From Prevotellaceae bacterium (GTDB taxonomy: Bacteria > Bacteroidota > Bacteroidia > Bacteroidales > Bacteroidaceae): DNA of 38,436 bases. Within the stretch, counting starts at the first letter, position 1. Each line of letters opens with the position of its first letter. A program made the translations under genes and the position numbers. The notes below the pieces were generated by a model. It was not told the origin of the DNA, did not search any database, and worked only from the letters and a program-made list of their open reading frames with translations. The DNA lies in assembly GCA_031262785.1 (NCBI GenBank), contig JAISHB010000057.1:1-38436 (forward strand), given 5' to 3'. Positions 6,298 to 15,055 of the stretch are shown in pieces.

Positions 6298-8418
6298 ATG
6301 AAACTCCACTTAATTACCTCGCTTTTGCTGGCCTGCAGCGCCAACGTATGTCAGGCACAATGGAACTATACCTTTTGGTTCGATGCGGACAACAAGATAC
6401 TGCATGCCCGCTTAGAAAATGACAATCCCGACACGGTGATGCTGTTCCAGCCGCGCCCGGGATCGGAAGATAGGAACGTCATCGGCATTCGTTACTACGA
6501 TAAAAGCGGCACCTACATCGGCTATACCAATTACCTGCTATTTAGGACCAATTCATCCGGTTCTTCCCCCGGACTAACCTTTCAGATGCTTCCCGGGGAG
6601 AAACATACCATTACCTTTGATTTGGGACGCAGCGCGCAAGGAATTACGCGAAATTACCGCATCGACTCCATCTCGGTGGAAGTTAGTATGCAGCTTGGTC
6701 GCACGGGAAAAGCCGGAAAGAATGCCATAGAGCATTATCATTTCATGCGGAAATATAAATGGATGCGTCGTCTGCCCGACTTTGAAGAGGCCAACCGCAT
6801 CCGTCCCGACGACAGCGATTTAATCAAAGAGGCCAAGCGGTTTGTCGGCAATGCCGGCAATGCCCCTATGTTGCCGCTGCTTGGAAAATCACAATGGGGC
6901 AATGCGGTGATGCGGGGACCTCTCTTGTATAAATGGGAAACAGTACCCTGTTGGGAGCAAGCCCGCTGTCGGCAAACTCTCCGGTCTACCGAGATCATTG
7001 TTCCGCTCCAAGCCGAAGAACCGCTCTATGCACAGATGCGCTTGCGCGAGGTTGGAAAGGTGAGTTTCGAGTCGGGGAAAACACGAAGCAAGTTGATCCT
7101 GCAAAAACAGGGGCGTAGAATCTCTGCCCTTGTGCTCACTTACCTGCCCGACAGCCTCTACGCCGCCACGCACGAAGCCGCATTGGACACCCTTGGAGGG
7201 GACGTGTCTCGTGCCGGCTACTCAGGCCTTTTGATGATCTCCAATATGGATGGCTCCATTCGCCACTCGTGGCTATACAAAAAGGGACGCGTGCGCTATA
7301 AAATCGTGCCGCGTATGCCGGAATTGGAAGATTCCACCGCCTACCGCCCGCTGCAAGAACTCGCCCTCTATCACACGTCTCTTAATTTCTATCAGCCTTC
7401 CGTCGCCGCGCAGGTTGGAGGAGCCGACGGCTTCGATTCGTTGAAGCAGAACGAGGGCGGTTGCGTGGTTTGCGGAAAACCGTGGGACGAATGCCGTTGC
7501 ACCGAGGTGATTGCCTGGCCGGTGTGTGAAAATTGCCAGTTGCCCCGGCGCGATTGCGTGTGCGGCACCCATACCCCTGCAAACCACCTCACCCTGGACC
7601 GATTGATGGATAAAGAGTGGGTGAGGCAAAGTAACATACCCAATTATCCTATGGATGTGGTCAAAACCTATAGTGCTACGCAACAGAAGTGGCACCTGTC
7701 GATTCACCGCGATAGCACCCGACAGGATGATCCCCCCTATTCCTACTATCTCTCCAACGAAGTCGATACGGTTTTCGATGAACGAAAGGTGGGCTGGTAC
7801 AAGGTAGGAAAATACATCATTGCAAATAGTCCGCGGGGAGGTAGGGACGGAACCCCCGAAACCTACACGCTGCTTCGAAGCAGAATTGTGAAGTTGACCG
7901 ATACCGAGCTGGTTGAAATAGGCGTAAAAGTGGATAAGCGCAGCGGACGGGTGGTGGAAGATAACCTTCCGGTTACCTGGAAGCGTAAACCCACCGGCGA
8001 GGCCCCGTGGCAACCCACCTTCGGGTTCGACAAGGAAACCAAGGTGTTGCATGTCAGCTTAAAGAACAACTATCCCGATACGGTACTGGTTTTTCAATCC
8101 ATCCCTCCGTTTACCGACCTGCGGAGCCGCGTTTGTATCGGTTATTTCAACTCGCGGGGCAAACTCGTTGATTCCGTCTGCGCGTTGTCTCAGCCCACAA
8201 AGGCGGATTACCCGAAGCTTCGCCCCTTCGTGATTTTGCCGGGCGATACCTATGAAATAGCCATTCCCTTAGCGCATAACCAGGAGGCGGATGCGAATCC
8301 GGAAAACCGCATCTCCTTTATCGAAGTGGAGGCGCCCATGCTGCTCTATCGAAGAGGAAAAGAGGGAAGCGACGCTATGAAACAGTTTCGTTTCAAAGAA
8401 CGATACGCTTGGGAGTGA
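6298..8418 (+). CDS. Secreted protein of unknown function with duplicated end domains and a doubled Cys motif
   Basis: I do not recognise this 706-residue protein. A signal peptide (residues 1-20, VCQA then Gln) predicts export. Residues about 22-155 and 571-705 are an internal duplication: both open W..TF.FD...K.LH..L.N..PDTV..FQ, both carry a LPG(E/D) near the middle, and both end G(K).G..A...(F)...Y.W. Between them lie about 415 residues with no recognised domain, except two copies of a C-x2-C-x6-C-x-C motif: Cys389/392/399/401 and Cys410/413/420/422, exactly 21 residues apart. Such motifs usually bind zinc. Residues 440-565 look like a beta-rich segment (WHLSIHRD, VGWYKVGKYII). It stands alone, with its own promoters, and diverges from an AlbA-type regulator. 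A role in sensing or binding metal or a surface polymer is possible but unsupported. Confidence 0.75.
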   Translation: MKLHLITSLLLACSANVCQAQWNYTFWFDADNKILHARLENDNPDTVMLFQPRPGSEDRNVIGIRYYDKSGTYIGYTNYLLFRTNSSGSSPGLTFQMLPGEKHTITFDLGRSAQGITRNYRIDSISVEVSMQLGRTGKAGKNAIEHYHFMRKYKWMRRLPDFEEANRIRPDDSDLIKEAKRFVGNAGNAPMLPLLGKSQWGNAVMRGPLLYKWETVPCWEQARCRQTLRSTEIIVPLQAEEPLYAQMRLREVGKVSFESGKTRSKLILQKQGRRISALVLTYLPDSLYAATHEAALDTLGGDVSRAGYSGLLMISNMDGSIRHSWLYKKGRVRYKIVPRMPELEDSTAYRPLQELALYHTSLNFYQPSVAAQVGGADGFDSLKQNEGGCVVCGKPWDECRCTEVIAWPVCENCQLPRRDCVCGTHTPANHLTLDRLMDKEWVRQSNIPNYPMDVVKTYSATQQKWHLSIHRDSTRQDDPPYSYYLSNEVDTVFDERKVGWYKVGKYIIANSPRGGRDGTPETYTLLRSRIVKLTDTELVEIGVKVDKRSGRVVEDNLPVTWKRKPTGEAPWQPTFGFDKETKVLHVSLKNNYPDTVLVFQSIPPFTDLRSRVCIGYFNSRGKLVDSVCALSQPTKADYPKLRPFVILPGDTYEIAIPLAHNQEADANPENRISFIEVEAPMLLYRRGKEGSDAMKQFRFKERYAWE

Positions 8419-8450
8419 GTTCGTCCCATCCACGCAAAAGATTCCTTCGG

Positions 8451-8819
8451 GCAAGCCTGCAACGCCCTTTTGTTCGGGTAGAAAAGGCGCTGCAAGCCTG
8501 CAATGTTAAATCTACCGGGTAGATTTAACGTTGCAGCCGCATATCGCATTTTCTACCCGGTAGATTTAACGTTGCATAGGAATATCGCGATTTCTACCCG
8601 GTAGATTTAACGTTGCATTCACCTATCGCATTTTCTACCCGGTAGATTTAACATTGCAACCGCATATTTCGATTTCTACCGGGTAGATTTAACAATGCAG
8701 CCGTGCATCGCGATTTTTACCGGGTAGATTTGCTGTTGCAGGCGTGCAATGCCTTTTTGTTCGGGTAGATTTTGCGTTGCAGGCGTACATCATCCTTTTA
8801 TTCGGGTAGATGAGCCGGT
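8451..8819. repeat. Nine tandem 41-bp palindromic repeat units
   Basis: Nine units of exactly 41 bases start at 8451, 8492, 8533, 8574, 8615, 8656, 8697, 8738 and 8779. Each begins GCA and most contain the core TCTACC(C/G)GGTAGATTTAAC, an inverted repeat around one central base that is C in units 3-5 and G in others. Units 3-7 are the most alike; units 1, 8 and 9 are diverged (TTCGGGTAGA). The first 15 bases of the unit vary more than the rest. The array fills the interval between the secreted-protein gene and the ruvB promoter, about 465 bases without a gene. No conserved open frame crosses it. It may act as transcript-end structure or a protein-binding array. Confidence 0.95.
8498..8536. 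repeat. 39-bp near-perfect palindrome in repeat unit 2
   Basis: Centred on the G at 8517, arms of 19 bases (left arm CTGCAATGTTAAATCTACC) pair with a single T:G mismatch. This is the longest inverted repeat in the array. It shows what the shorter cores in the other units may derive from, because only here is the left arm intact as far as TGCAATGTTAAA. Confidence 0.9.
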
Positions 8820-8868
8820 GCAGGGCAGAAAAAACGAATCGATGCTTTAGTAGCTCGAAAATCTTTAA

Positions 8869-8876
8869 TAGCTTTG
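8869..8876 (+). promoter_or_regulatory. -7 box (TAGCTTTG) of the ruvB promoter
   Basis: TAGCTTTG fits TAnnTTTG; TTTA at 8846-8849, 19 bases upstream, could serve as -33. The ATG of ruvB is only 8 bases after the box, so transcripts from here would be nearly leaderless. Confidence 0.55.
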
Positions 8877-8884
8877 CCTCTTGT

Positions 8885-9916
8885 ATGGAACCGGAACAAT
8901 TTGACATACGCGATCATCCGCTCAGCAGCAAAGAAAGAGATTTTGAAAATGCGCTGCGTCCGTTGTCGTTTGCCCACTTCAGCGGACAGGAAAAGATTGT
9001 GGAAAACTTGCGGGTTTTTGTGCAGGCGGCGCGTCTGCGCGGGGAGGCCTTGGATCACACGCTGCTGCACGGCCCTCCCGGACTGGGCAAGACCACGCTG
9101 TCGAACATCATCGCCAACGAATTGGGCGTAGGCTTTAAAATCACCTCGGGGCCGGTGCTGGATAAGCCCGGCGACTTGGCCGGCGTGCTCACCAGTCTGG
9201 AGCCGAACGATGTGTTGTTTATCGATGAGATACATCGCCTCTCGCCCGTGGTCGAGGAGTATCTCTATTCGGCCATGGAAGATTACCGCATCGACATCAT
9301 GATTGATAAGGGACCCTCGGCACGCAGCATTCAGATTGATCTCTCCCCCTTTACGCTGGTGGGCGCCACCACACGCAGCGGATTGCTGACGGCGCCCTTG
9401 CGCGCCCGTTTCGGCATCAATCTGCACCTGGAGTATTACGATGCCGAGGTGCTGGCCACCATTTTGCGCCGTTCGGCGGCCATTTTGAAGGTGCCTTGCT
9501 CGGTTCCCGCCGCTGCGGAGATTGCTTCGCGCAGTCGGGGAACGCCCCGTATTGCCAATGCGCTGCTGCGCAGGGTGCGCGACTTCGCCCAAGTGAAAGG
9601 GTCGGGGAGTATCGACACCGAAATTGCCCGTTTTGCCCTCGAGGCGCTCAATATCGACCGTTACGGTCTCGATGAAATCGACAATAAGATACTTTGCACG
9701 ATCATCGACAAGTTTGGCGGCGGGCCGGTGGGCATTACCACCATTGCCACCGCTTTGGGCGAGGATGCCGGCACGGTGGAAGAGGTGTACGAGCCGTTCC
9801 TCATCAAGGAGGGATTCCTCAAACGGACGCCGCGCGGCCGGGAAGCCACCGAACTGGCCTACAAACACCTGGGACGGAGCAGATACAATGCCCAAGGCGC
9901 CCTCTTCAACGACTAA
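8885..9916 (+). CDS. ruvB: Holliday junction branch migration ATPase RuvB
   Basis: A 343-residue RuvB, the hexameric AAA+ motor that with RuvA drives branch migration of Holliday junctions before RuvC cuts them. Visible motifs: Walker [10 protein letters not shown] (residues 63-71), Walker [11 protein letters not shown], sensor 1 [18 protein letters not shown], sensor 2 [15 protein letters not shown], and the C-terminal winged helix ([41 protein letters not shown]). The start [14 protein letters not shown] matches the usual N-terminus; the frame is open 25 codons further upstream into the repeat array, but that extension lacks conservation and precedes the promoter. ruvA and ruvC are not next to it. 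A flippase gene follows after 21 bases, so the two are probably co-transcribed. Confidence 0.98.
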   Translation: MEPEQFDIRDHPLSSKERDFENALRPLSFAHFSGQEKIVENLRVFVQAARLRGEALDHTLLHGPPGLGKTTLSNIIANELGVGFKITSGPVLDKPGDLAGVLTSLEPNDVLFIDEIHRLSPVVEEYLYSAMEDYRIDIMIDKGPSARSIQIDLSPFTLVGATTRSGLLTAPLRARFGINLHLEYYDAEVLATILRRSAAILKVPCSVPAAAEIASRSRGTPRIANALLRRVRDFAQVKGSGSIDTEIARFALEALNIDRYGLDEIDNKILCTIIDKFGGGPVGITTIATALGEDAGTVEEVYEPFLIKEGFLKRTPRGREATELAYKHLGRSRYNAQGALFND

Positions 9917-9937
9917 TTTGCTTTATTCACCCTGCGG

Positions 9938-11368
9938 ATGTCTTCCCCTCTGAAAACCCTTGCCAAAGAGACGGCCATTTATGGTGCGAGCAGCATCGTG
10001 GGACGTTTTTTGAACTACTTGCTGGTGCCGGTCTATGCCCTGACGCTTCCGGCCGCCTCGGGAGGCTACGGCGTGGTCACCAACGTCTATGCCTGGGTGG
10101 CCTTGGCGCTGGTGATGCTCACTTTCGGCATGGAGACGGGTTTTTTTCGTTTTGCCAACAAGGAGGGCGAAGATGCGATGCGGGTCTATTCCACTACGCT
10201 GCTGAGTGTGGGCGCGGTGGCCTTGCTTTTTTTGCTGGCCGGATTGCTTTTGCTTCGCCCCATTGCCGGATGGATGGGATACGGGGCGCATCCCTGGTAC
10301 ATCGGCATGATGATGGCGGTGGTGGCCATGGATGCGGTGCAAAGCATCCCGTTTGCCTATTTGCGCTACCGGAAACGTCCGGTACGCTTTGCCGCGCTGA
10401 AATTGCTGTTCATCGCCCTGAATATCGCGCTCAATCTGATCTATTTCGTGGGAATGAAGGGGCGCGAGGTGGGGGCGGCCTTCCTTTTCAACCTGATTTG
10501 CACCGCCGTGGTGATGCTTTGCCTCGTTCCGCAGCTGCGCGGCTTCCGCTATGTGCTGGATGGGGCGTTGCTGCGCCGGATGCTCTCCTATTCGCTGCCG
10601 CTGTTGATACTGGGCATTGCGGGCATCCTCAATCAGGTGGCCGACAAGATTCTCTTTCCGTTTGTCTTCGCCGGCTCCGAGCAGGAGGGGCTGACGCAGC
10701 TGGGCATCTATGGGGCGGCGGTGAAAATTGCCATGATCATGGCCATGTTTACCCAGGCCTTCCGCTTTGCCTACGAACCGTTTGTCTTTGGGAAAAGCCG
10801 CGACAAGGACAACCGTGAGATGTACGCCAAGGCCATGAAATATTTCATTCTTTGCGCCTTGCTGGCTTTCCTGGCGGTGATGTTCTATTTAGATCTGCTC
10901 AAATACCTTATCGGAAAAGATTATTGGGAGGGGCTGCGCGTGGTGCCCATCGTGATGGCCGCGGAAATCTTCATGGGCATCTATTTCAACTTGTCGTTCT
11001 GGTATAAGCTGATTGACCAGACGCGTTGGGGTGCCTATTTTTCGTTGGCCGGATGCACGGTGTTGGTGGTGCTCAATGTGGTGCTGATTCCGCACTATGG
11101 CTACATGGCTTGCGCTTGGGCGGGATTCGCCGGTTACGGCGTGGCGATGCTGCTCTCTTATGCGGTGGGACAACGACGCTATCCCATCGGCTACGACCTC
11201 CGCTCCATCGGCTTCTATACGTTGGTGGCCGCTCTGTTGTATGTGGCCGGCACCGGGGTGACGGTGGAATCGCTGGTTGGACGGATGGCTTACCGCACCC
11301 TGCTGCTGCTGTTGTTTGCGGGCTTGGTCTACTGGCGCGATTTGCGCAAGAACTCGTTGCCGGTTTAA
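9938..11368 (+). CDS. MOP-superfamily polysaccharide flippase (Wzx-like)
   Basis: A 476-residue integral inner-membrane protein with about 12-14 hydrophobic segments throughout and a positively charged tail (WRDLRKN). The N-terminal ETAIYGASSIVGRFLNYLLVPVYA is typical of polysaccharide exporters that flip lipid-linked oligosaccharides across the inner membrane. The first two helices, with a charged FRFANKEGEDAMR loop, agree with the polysaccharide_synt family. It is 21 bases downstream of ruvB without a visible promoter. No glycosyltransferases are nearby, so the carried sugar (O-antigen, capsule or S-layer glycan) cannot be assigned. Confidence 0.88.
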   Translation: MSSPLKTLAKETAIYGASSIVGRFLNYLLVPVYALTLPAASGGYGVVTNVYAWVALALVMLTFGMETGFFRFANKEGEDAMRVYSTTLLSVGAVALLFLLAGLLLLRPIAGWMGYGAHPWYIGMMMAVVAMDAVQSIPFAYLRYRKRPVRFAALKLLFIALNIALNLIYFVGMKGREVGAAFLFNLICTAVVMLCLVPQLRGFRYVLDGALLRRMLSYSLPLLILGIAGILNQVADKILFPFVFAGSEQEGLTQLGIYGAAVKIAMIMAMFTQAFRFAYEPFVFGKSRDKDNREMYAKAMKYFILCALLAFLAVMFYLDLLKYLIGKDYWEGLRVVPIVMAAEIFMGIYFNLSFWYKLIDQTRWGAYFSLAGCTVLVVLNVVLIPHYGYMACAWAGFAGYGVAMLLSYAVGQRRYPIGYDLRSIGFYTLVAALLYVAGTGVTVESLVGRMAYRTLLLLLFAGLVYWRDLRKNSLPV

Positions 11369-11389
11369 CGGCCGTACTCAGTTTTTACT

Positions 11390-11397
11390 TATCTTTG
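11390..11397 (+). promoter_or_regulatory. -7 box (TATCTTTG) of the sufBCD promoter
   Basis: TATCTTTG sits 25 bases before the sufB ATG and 22 bases after the flippase stop. A small hairpin (GCCG, loop GTTTAA, CGGC; 11359-11372) covers the flippase stop codon just upstream. No clear -33 element is at ideal spacing. Confidence 0.6.
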
Positions 11398-11422
11398 CGC
11401 CTCACATCAATTCGACACAGGT

Positions 11423-12874
11423 ATGAGTGAAGATAAAAACCGGTACGTCAAACAACTCACCGGGGAGAAGTATAAATATGGCTTCTCCACCGACGTACAC
11501 ACCGAAATCATCGATCGCGGACTCAGCGAAGAGGTGGTTCGTCTGATTTCACAAAAGAAAAATGAACCTGCATGGTTGCTGGATTTTCGATTGAAGGCTT
11601 ATCGCCACTGGCTCACCCTGCAGATGCCTACGTGGGCGCATTTGCGCATTCCCCCCATCGACTATCAGGCTATTTCTTATTATGCCGACCCTACGGCCCG
11701 GAAAAAGGCTCCGGGCAGCCTCGAAGAGGTGGATCCCGAATTGCTCAAGACCTTCGATAAGCTGGGGATTCCGCTCGAAGAACGGATGGCCCTGAGCGGC
11801 GTGGCCGTAGATGCGGTGATGGATTCGGTGTCGGTAAAAACCACCTTTAAAGAGACGTTGATTGAGAAAGGGATTATTTTTTGCTCCATCAGCGAGGCGG
11901 TGCGCGAGCATCCCGATTTGGTGCAGCAATACTTGGGTTCGGTGGTGGGTTATCGCGACAATTTCTTTGCTTCGCTCAATTCGGCCGTCTTTTCCGACGG
12001 TTCGTTTGTCTATATTCCCAAAGGCGTCCGTTGCCCGATGGAACTGTCGACCTATTTCCGCATTAACGCCCGCAATACCGGACAATTCGAGCGCACGCTC
12101 ATCATCGCCGACGACGATGCCTATGTTTCCTATCTGGAGGGATGTACCGCCCCGATGCGCGATGAAAATCAGCTGCATGCGGCCATCGTGGAGATTGTGG
12201 TGCACGACAGAGCGGAGGTAAAGTATAGCACGGTGCAGAACTGGTATCCGGGCGATGCCGAGGGTCGCGGCGGGGTGTACAACTTCGTCACCAAGCGGGG
12301 ACATTGCCGCGGAACGGGCAGCAAGCTCTCGTGGACGCAGGTGGAGACCGGTTCGGCCATTACGTGGAAATATCCTTCGTGTATTCTCAGCGGCGAGGGT
12401 TCCTCGGCCGAGTTTTACAGCGTGGCGGTCACCAACAACCATCAACAGGCCGATACGGGCACTAAAATGATTCATTTGGGGCGGAACACCAGCAGCACCA
12501 TTGTAAGTAAAGGCATTTCCGCCGGACAGAGCGAAAACTCCTACCGCGGCTTGGTGCGCGTGTCGCCCCAAGCCGATAATGCCCGTAACTACAGCCAGTG
12601 CGACTCGCTTTTGCTGGGCGATGGGTGCGGAGCGCACACGTTTCCCTACATGGACATTCACAACGAAACGGCGGTGGTGGAGCACGAGGCAACGACCAGT
12701 AAAATCAATGAAGAGCAGATTTTCTATTGCAACCAACGCGGCATCTCCACCGAAGATGCGGTGGGACTCATCGTCAACGGATATGCCAAGGAGGTGCTCA
12801 ATAAGCTGCCCATGGAGTTTGCCGTGGAGGCGCAAAAGCTGCTGAGCGTCTCGCTCGAGGGAAGCGTGGGATAA
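11423..12874 (+). CDS. sufB: Fe-S cluster assembly scaffold SufB
   Basis: A 483-residue SufB, scaffold subunit of the SufBC2D complex that builds Fe-S clusters in the cytosol. The beta-helix core and its motifs are clear ([48 protein letters not shown]). The Cys and Glu that correspond to E. coli SufB Cys405 and Glu434, needed for sulfur transfer and cluster formation, appear to be Cys393 ([15 protein letters not shown]) and Glu422 (EHEATTSKI), with the same 29-residue spacing. It heads a tight sufB-sufC-sufD operon with its own promoter. The cysteine desulfurase sufS and sulfur carrier sufE are not downstream in this window. Confidence 0.98.
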   Translation: MSEDKNRYVKQLTGEKYKYGFSTDVHTEIIDRGLSEEVVRLISQKKNEPAWLLDFRLKAYRHWLTLQMPTWAHLRIPPIDYQAISYYADPTARKKAPGSLEEVDPELLKTFDKLGIPLEERMALSGVAVDAVMDSVSVKTTFKETLIEKGIIFCSISEAVREHPDLVQQYLGSVVGYRDNFFASLNSAVFSDGSFVYIPKGVRCPMELSTYFRINARNTGQFERTLIIADDDAYVSYLEGCTAPMRDENQLHAAIVEIVVHDRAEVKYSTVQNWYPGDAEGRGGVYNFVTKRGHCRGTGSKLSWTQVETGSAITWKYPSCILSGEGSSAEFYSVAVTNNHQQADTGTKMIHLGRNTSSTIVSKGISAGQSENSYRGLVRVSPQADNARNYSQCDSLLLGDGCGAHTFPYMDIHNETAVVEHEATTSKINEEQIFYCNQRGISTEDAVGLIVNGYAKEVLNKLPMEFAVEAQKLLSVSLEGSVG

Positions 12875-12906
12875 TAAACATTCATTCTATAAATAAGCAA
12901 CGAGAT

Positions 12907-13659
12907 ATGTTAGAGATCAGAGACTTGCACGCCGCCATCGACGGCAAAGAGATATTAAAAGGCATCAACCTGAGCGTGGAAGCGGGCGAAATACATGCCA
13001 TCATGGGGCCGAACGGCGGGGGAAAAAGCACCCTTTCGGCGGTGTTGGTGGGCAACCCTGCTTTTGAGGTAACACGCGGGAGCATCACCTTCGGCGGGAA
13101 AGATTTGCTGGCTCTTTCGCCCGAAGAGCGCAGTCACGAGGGTATCTTTCTGAGTTTTCAGTATCCGGTGGAGATTCCGGGCGTCAGCATGGTCAACTTC
13201 ATGCGGACGGCGGTAAACGAACAGCGTAAATACCGCAATCTGCCTCCGCTCTCTGCCGGCGAGTTCCTCAAGCTGATGCGCCAGAAGCGCGCGGTGGTGG
13301 AGTTGGACAATAAGCTGGCCAACCGATCGGTCAACGAAGGCTTCTCGGGGGGCGAGAAGAAACGCAACGAAATCTTTCAGATGGCCATGCTGGAACCTTG
13401 CCTGAGCATCTTGGACGAGACCGACTCGGGTTTGGACATTGATGCGCTGCGTATTGTGGCCGAAGGGGTGAATAAACTGAAAAAGCCCGATACCAGCGTC
13501 ATTGTCATTACGCACTATCAACGATTGCTCGATTATATCCAGCCCGATGTGGTGCATGTGCTTTATAACGGACGCATTGTCAAAACCGCCGGCCCCGAGC
13601 TGGCACTCGAACTGGAACAGCGCGGTTATGACTGGATAAAAGAGGAGATAGGCGAATGA
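12907..13659 (+). CDS. sufC: Fe-S cluster assembly ATPase SufC
   Basis: A 250-residue ABC-type ATPase whose dimerisation drives the conformational change in SufB-SufD during cluster assembly. Walker A GPNGGGKST is at residues 34-42, the Q-loop at SFQYPVEIPG, the signature FSGGEKKRNE at 146-155 and Walker B with the catalytic Glu at CLSILDETDSGLD (165-177). The signature with KKRNE in place of the usual (Q)RV is characteristic of SufC. The gene starts 32 bases after sufB, and its TGA overlaps the sufD ATG (ATGA), indicating translational coupling. Confidence 0.98.
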   Translation: MLEIRDLHAAIDGKEILKGINLSVEAGEIHAIMGPNGGGKSTLSAVLVGNPAFEVTRGSITFGGKDLLALSPEERSHEGIFLSFQYPVEIPGVSMVNFMRTAVNEQRKYRNLPPLSAGEFLKLMRQKRAVVELDNKLANRSVNEGFSGGEKKRNEIFQMAMLEPCLSILDETDSGLDIDALRIVAEGVNKLKKPDTSVIVITHYQRLLDYIQPDVVHVLYNGRIVKTAGPELALELEQRGYDWIKEEIGE

Positions 13660-14987
13660 AACCCGAACAATCCTACATCGACCTTTTCACGCAAGTAGAA
13701 TCCCAATTGTGCGGGCGAAGTGCCGAGGCACTCAACGCGTTTCGCCGGGAGGCCTTTGCCCACTTTCGGCGTTTGGGCTTTCCCACCACCCGTCAAGAGG
13801 AGTACAAATATACCGACGTGGGGAAATACTTCGAGCCGGACTACGGATTGAATATTAACCGACTGGATATTCCCGTCAATCCCTATGATGTGTTTCAGTG
13901 CGATGTGCCCAACATGAGCACCTCGCTCTATTTCGTGGTGAATGATGCTTTTTACAATCGGGCACAACCCAAAGCCGCGCTTCCCCAAGGGGTCGTCTTC
14001 GGCAGCTTACGCGAACACACCGACTTGGTGAAACAATACTACGGCCGGCTGGCCGATGCTTCGACCGACGGCTTGGTGGCTTTTAATACCGCTTTTGCGC
14101 AAGACGGGGTGTTGCTGTATGTGCCCAAGGATACCATCGTGGATCGTCCCATTCAGTTGGTGAATGTCTTGCGGGGCGATGTGGATTTTCTGGTCAATCG
14201 TCGCGTGCTGGTGATTGTGGAAGAGGGGGCACAAGTGCGTTTGCTTACGTGCGACCACGCCATGGATGAGGTCAAGTTTTTGGCCACGCAGGTGACGGAG
14301 GTGTTCGTGGGGCGGAATGCTTCGCTGGATTTATATGAGTTGGAAGAGACCAATCTCTCTACCGTTCGACTGAGCAACCTGTTTGTGCAGCAAGAGGCCG
14401 ACAGCAGGGTGTTGCTCAACAGCCTGACGCTTACCAACGGAGCCACGCGCAATAGCACGCGGGTGAAGCTGGCCGGCGAAGGTGCCGACCTCCATCTTTG
14501 CGGGATGGTGATTGCCGATCGCAATCAACGGGTCGATAATCACACCTTTATCGATCATGCGGCTCCCCGTTGCACCAGTAACGAACTCTTTAAGTATGTA
14601 CTCGACGAGCAAGCCGTAGGTGCGTTTGCCGGCATGATACAGGTGCGGCCGGGTGCCCAAAAAACCAGCTCCCGACAAACCAACCGCAACCTTTGTCTGA
14701 CCTCGCAAGCCCGCATGTACACCCAACCCCAGTTGGAGATTTATGCCGACGACGTGCGGTGCAGTCACGGGGCTACCGTGGGACAACTCGACGAGAGCGC
14801 CCTGTTTTATATGCGGCAACGGGGCATTCCCCAGCGGGAAGCGCGCTTGCTGTTGATGTTCGCCTTTGTCAATGAAGTGATAGACACCATTCACTTAGAG
14901 GCTCTCAAAGAACGGTTGCACCGGCTGGTGGAAAAACGGTTCCGCGGCGAGTTGTATAAATGTCGGGGCTGTTCGGGTTGCCGATAG
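13656..14987 (+). CDS. sufD: Fe-S cluster assembly protein SufD
   Basis: A 443-residue SufD, paralogue of SufB and partner in the SufBC2D complex. The N-terminal helical part includes the family motif PTTRQEEYKYTDV (residues 43-55), followed by the beta-helix, and the C-terminal region carries CSHGATVGQLDESALFYMRQRGI. His371 in this motif corresponds to E. coli SufD His360, at the SufB-SufD interface where the cluster forms. The start overlaps the sufC stop by four bases. The extreme C-terminus is odd: LYKCRGCSGCR has three Cys spaced C-x2-C-x2-C, a possible metal ligand set. Confidence 0.97.
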   Translation: MKPEQSYIDLFTQVESQLCGRSAEALNAFRREAFAHFRRLGFPTTRQEEYKYTDVGKYFEPDYGLNINRLDIPVNPYDVFQCDVPNMSTSLYFVVNDAFYNRAQPKAALPQGVVFGSLREHTDLVKQYYGRLADASTDGLVAFNTAFAQDGVLLYVPKDTIVDRPIQLVNVLRGDVDFLVNRRVLVIVEEGAQVRLLTCDHAMDEVKFLATQVTEVFVGRNASLDLYELEETNLSTVRLSNLFVQQEADSRVLLNSLTLTNGATRNSTRVKLAGEGADLHLCGMVIADRNQRVDNHTFIDHAAPRCTSNELFKYVLDEQAVGAFAGMIQVRPGAQKTSSRQTNRNLCLTSQARMYTQPQLEIYADDVRCSHGATVGQLDESALFYMRQRGIPQREARLLLMFAFVNEVIDTIHLEALKERLHRLVEKRFRGELYKCRGCSGCR

Positions 14988-15055
14988 GCACCCCACCGGC
15001 CTCGAAACCCTCCATCTGTTTGCACAAACTACCCTCACACCCCATATCTATCTAT

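Noticed and set aside
4651..6309. Longer start for the AlbA-type regulator at 6309
   Set aside because: The extra 42 residues include the minus-strand promoter and overlap the divergent gene; the AlbA domain begins at the 6183 start.
8451..8819. The 41-bp array as a CRISPR array
   Set aside because: Variable parts are only about 15 bases and resemble one another, the unit drifts gradually, and no cas gene is present.
8798..9895. 365-codon minus-strand open frame opposite ruvB
   Set aside because: It is a shadow of GC-rich ruvB codons with no recognisable protein features; ruvB is certain on the plus strand.
9694..10818. 374-codon plus-strand open frame overlapping ruvB and the flippase
   Set aside because: It is an alternative frame of two well-supported genes, and its Arg/Gly/His-rich translation has no features.
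11359..11380. Hairpin over the flippase stop codon as a terminator
   Set aside because: The stem is only four pairs and is not followed directly by a T tract.
11549..12835. 428-codon minus-strand open frame opposite sufB
   Set aside because: It mirrors sufB and its composition is His/Arg/Gly-rich as expected of a shadow frame.
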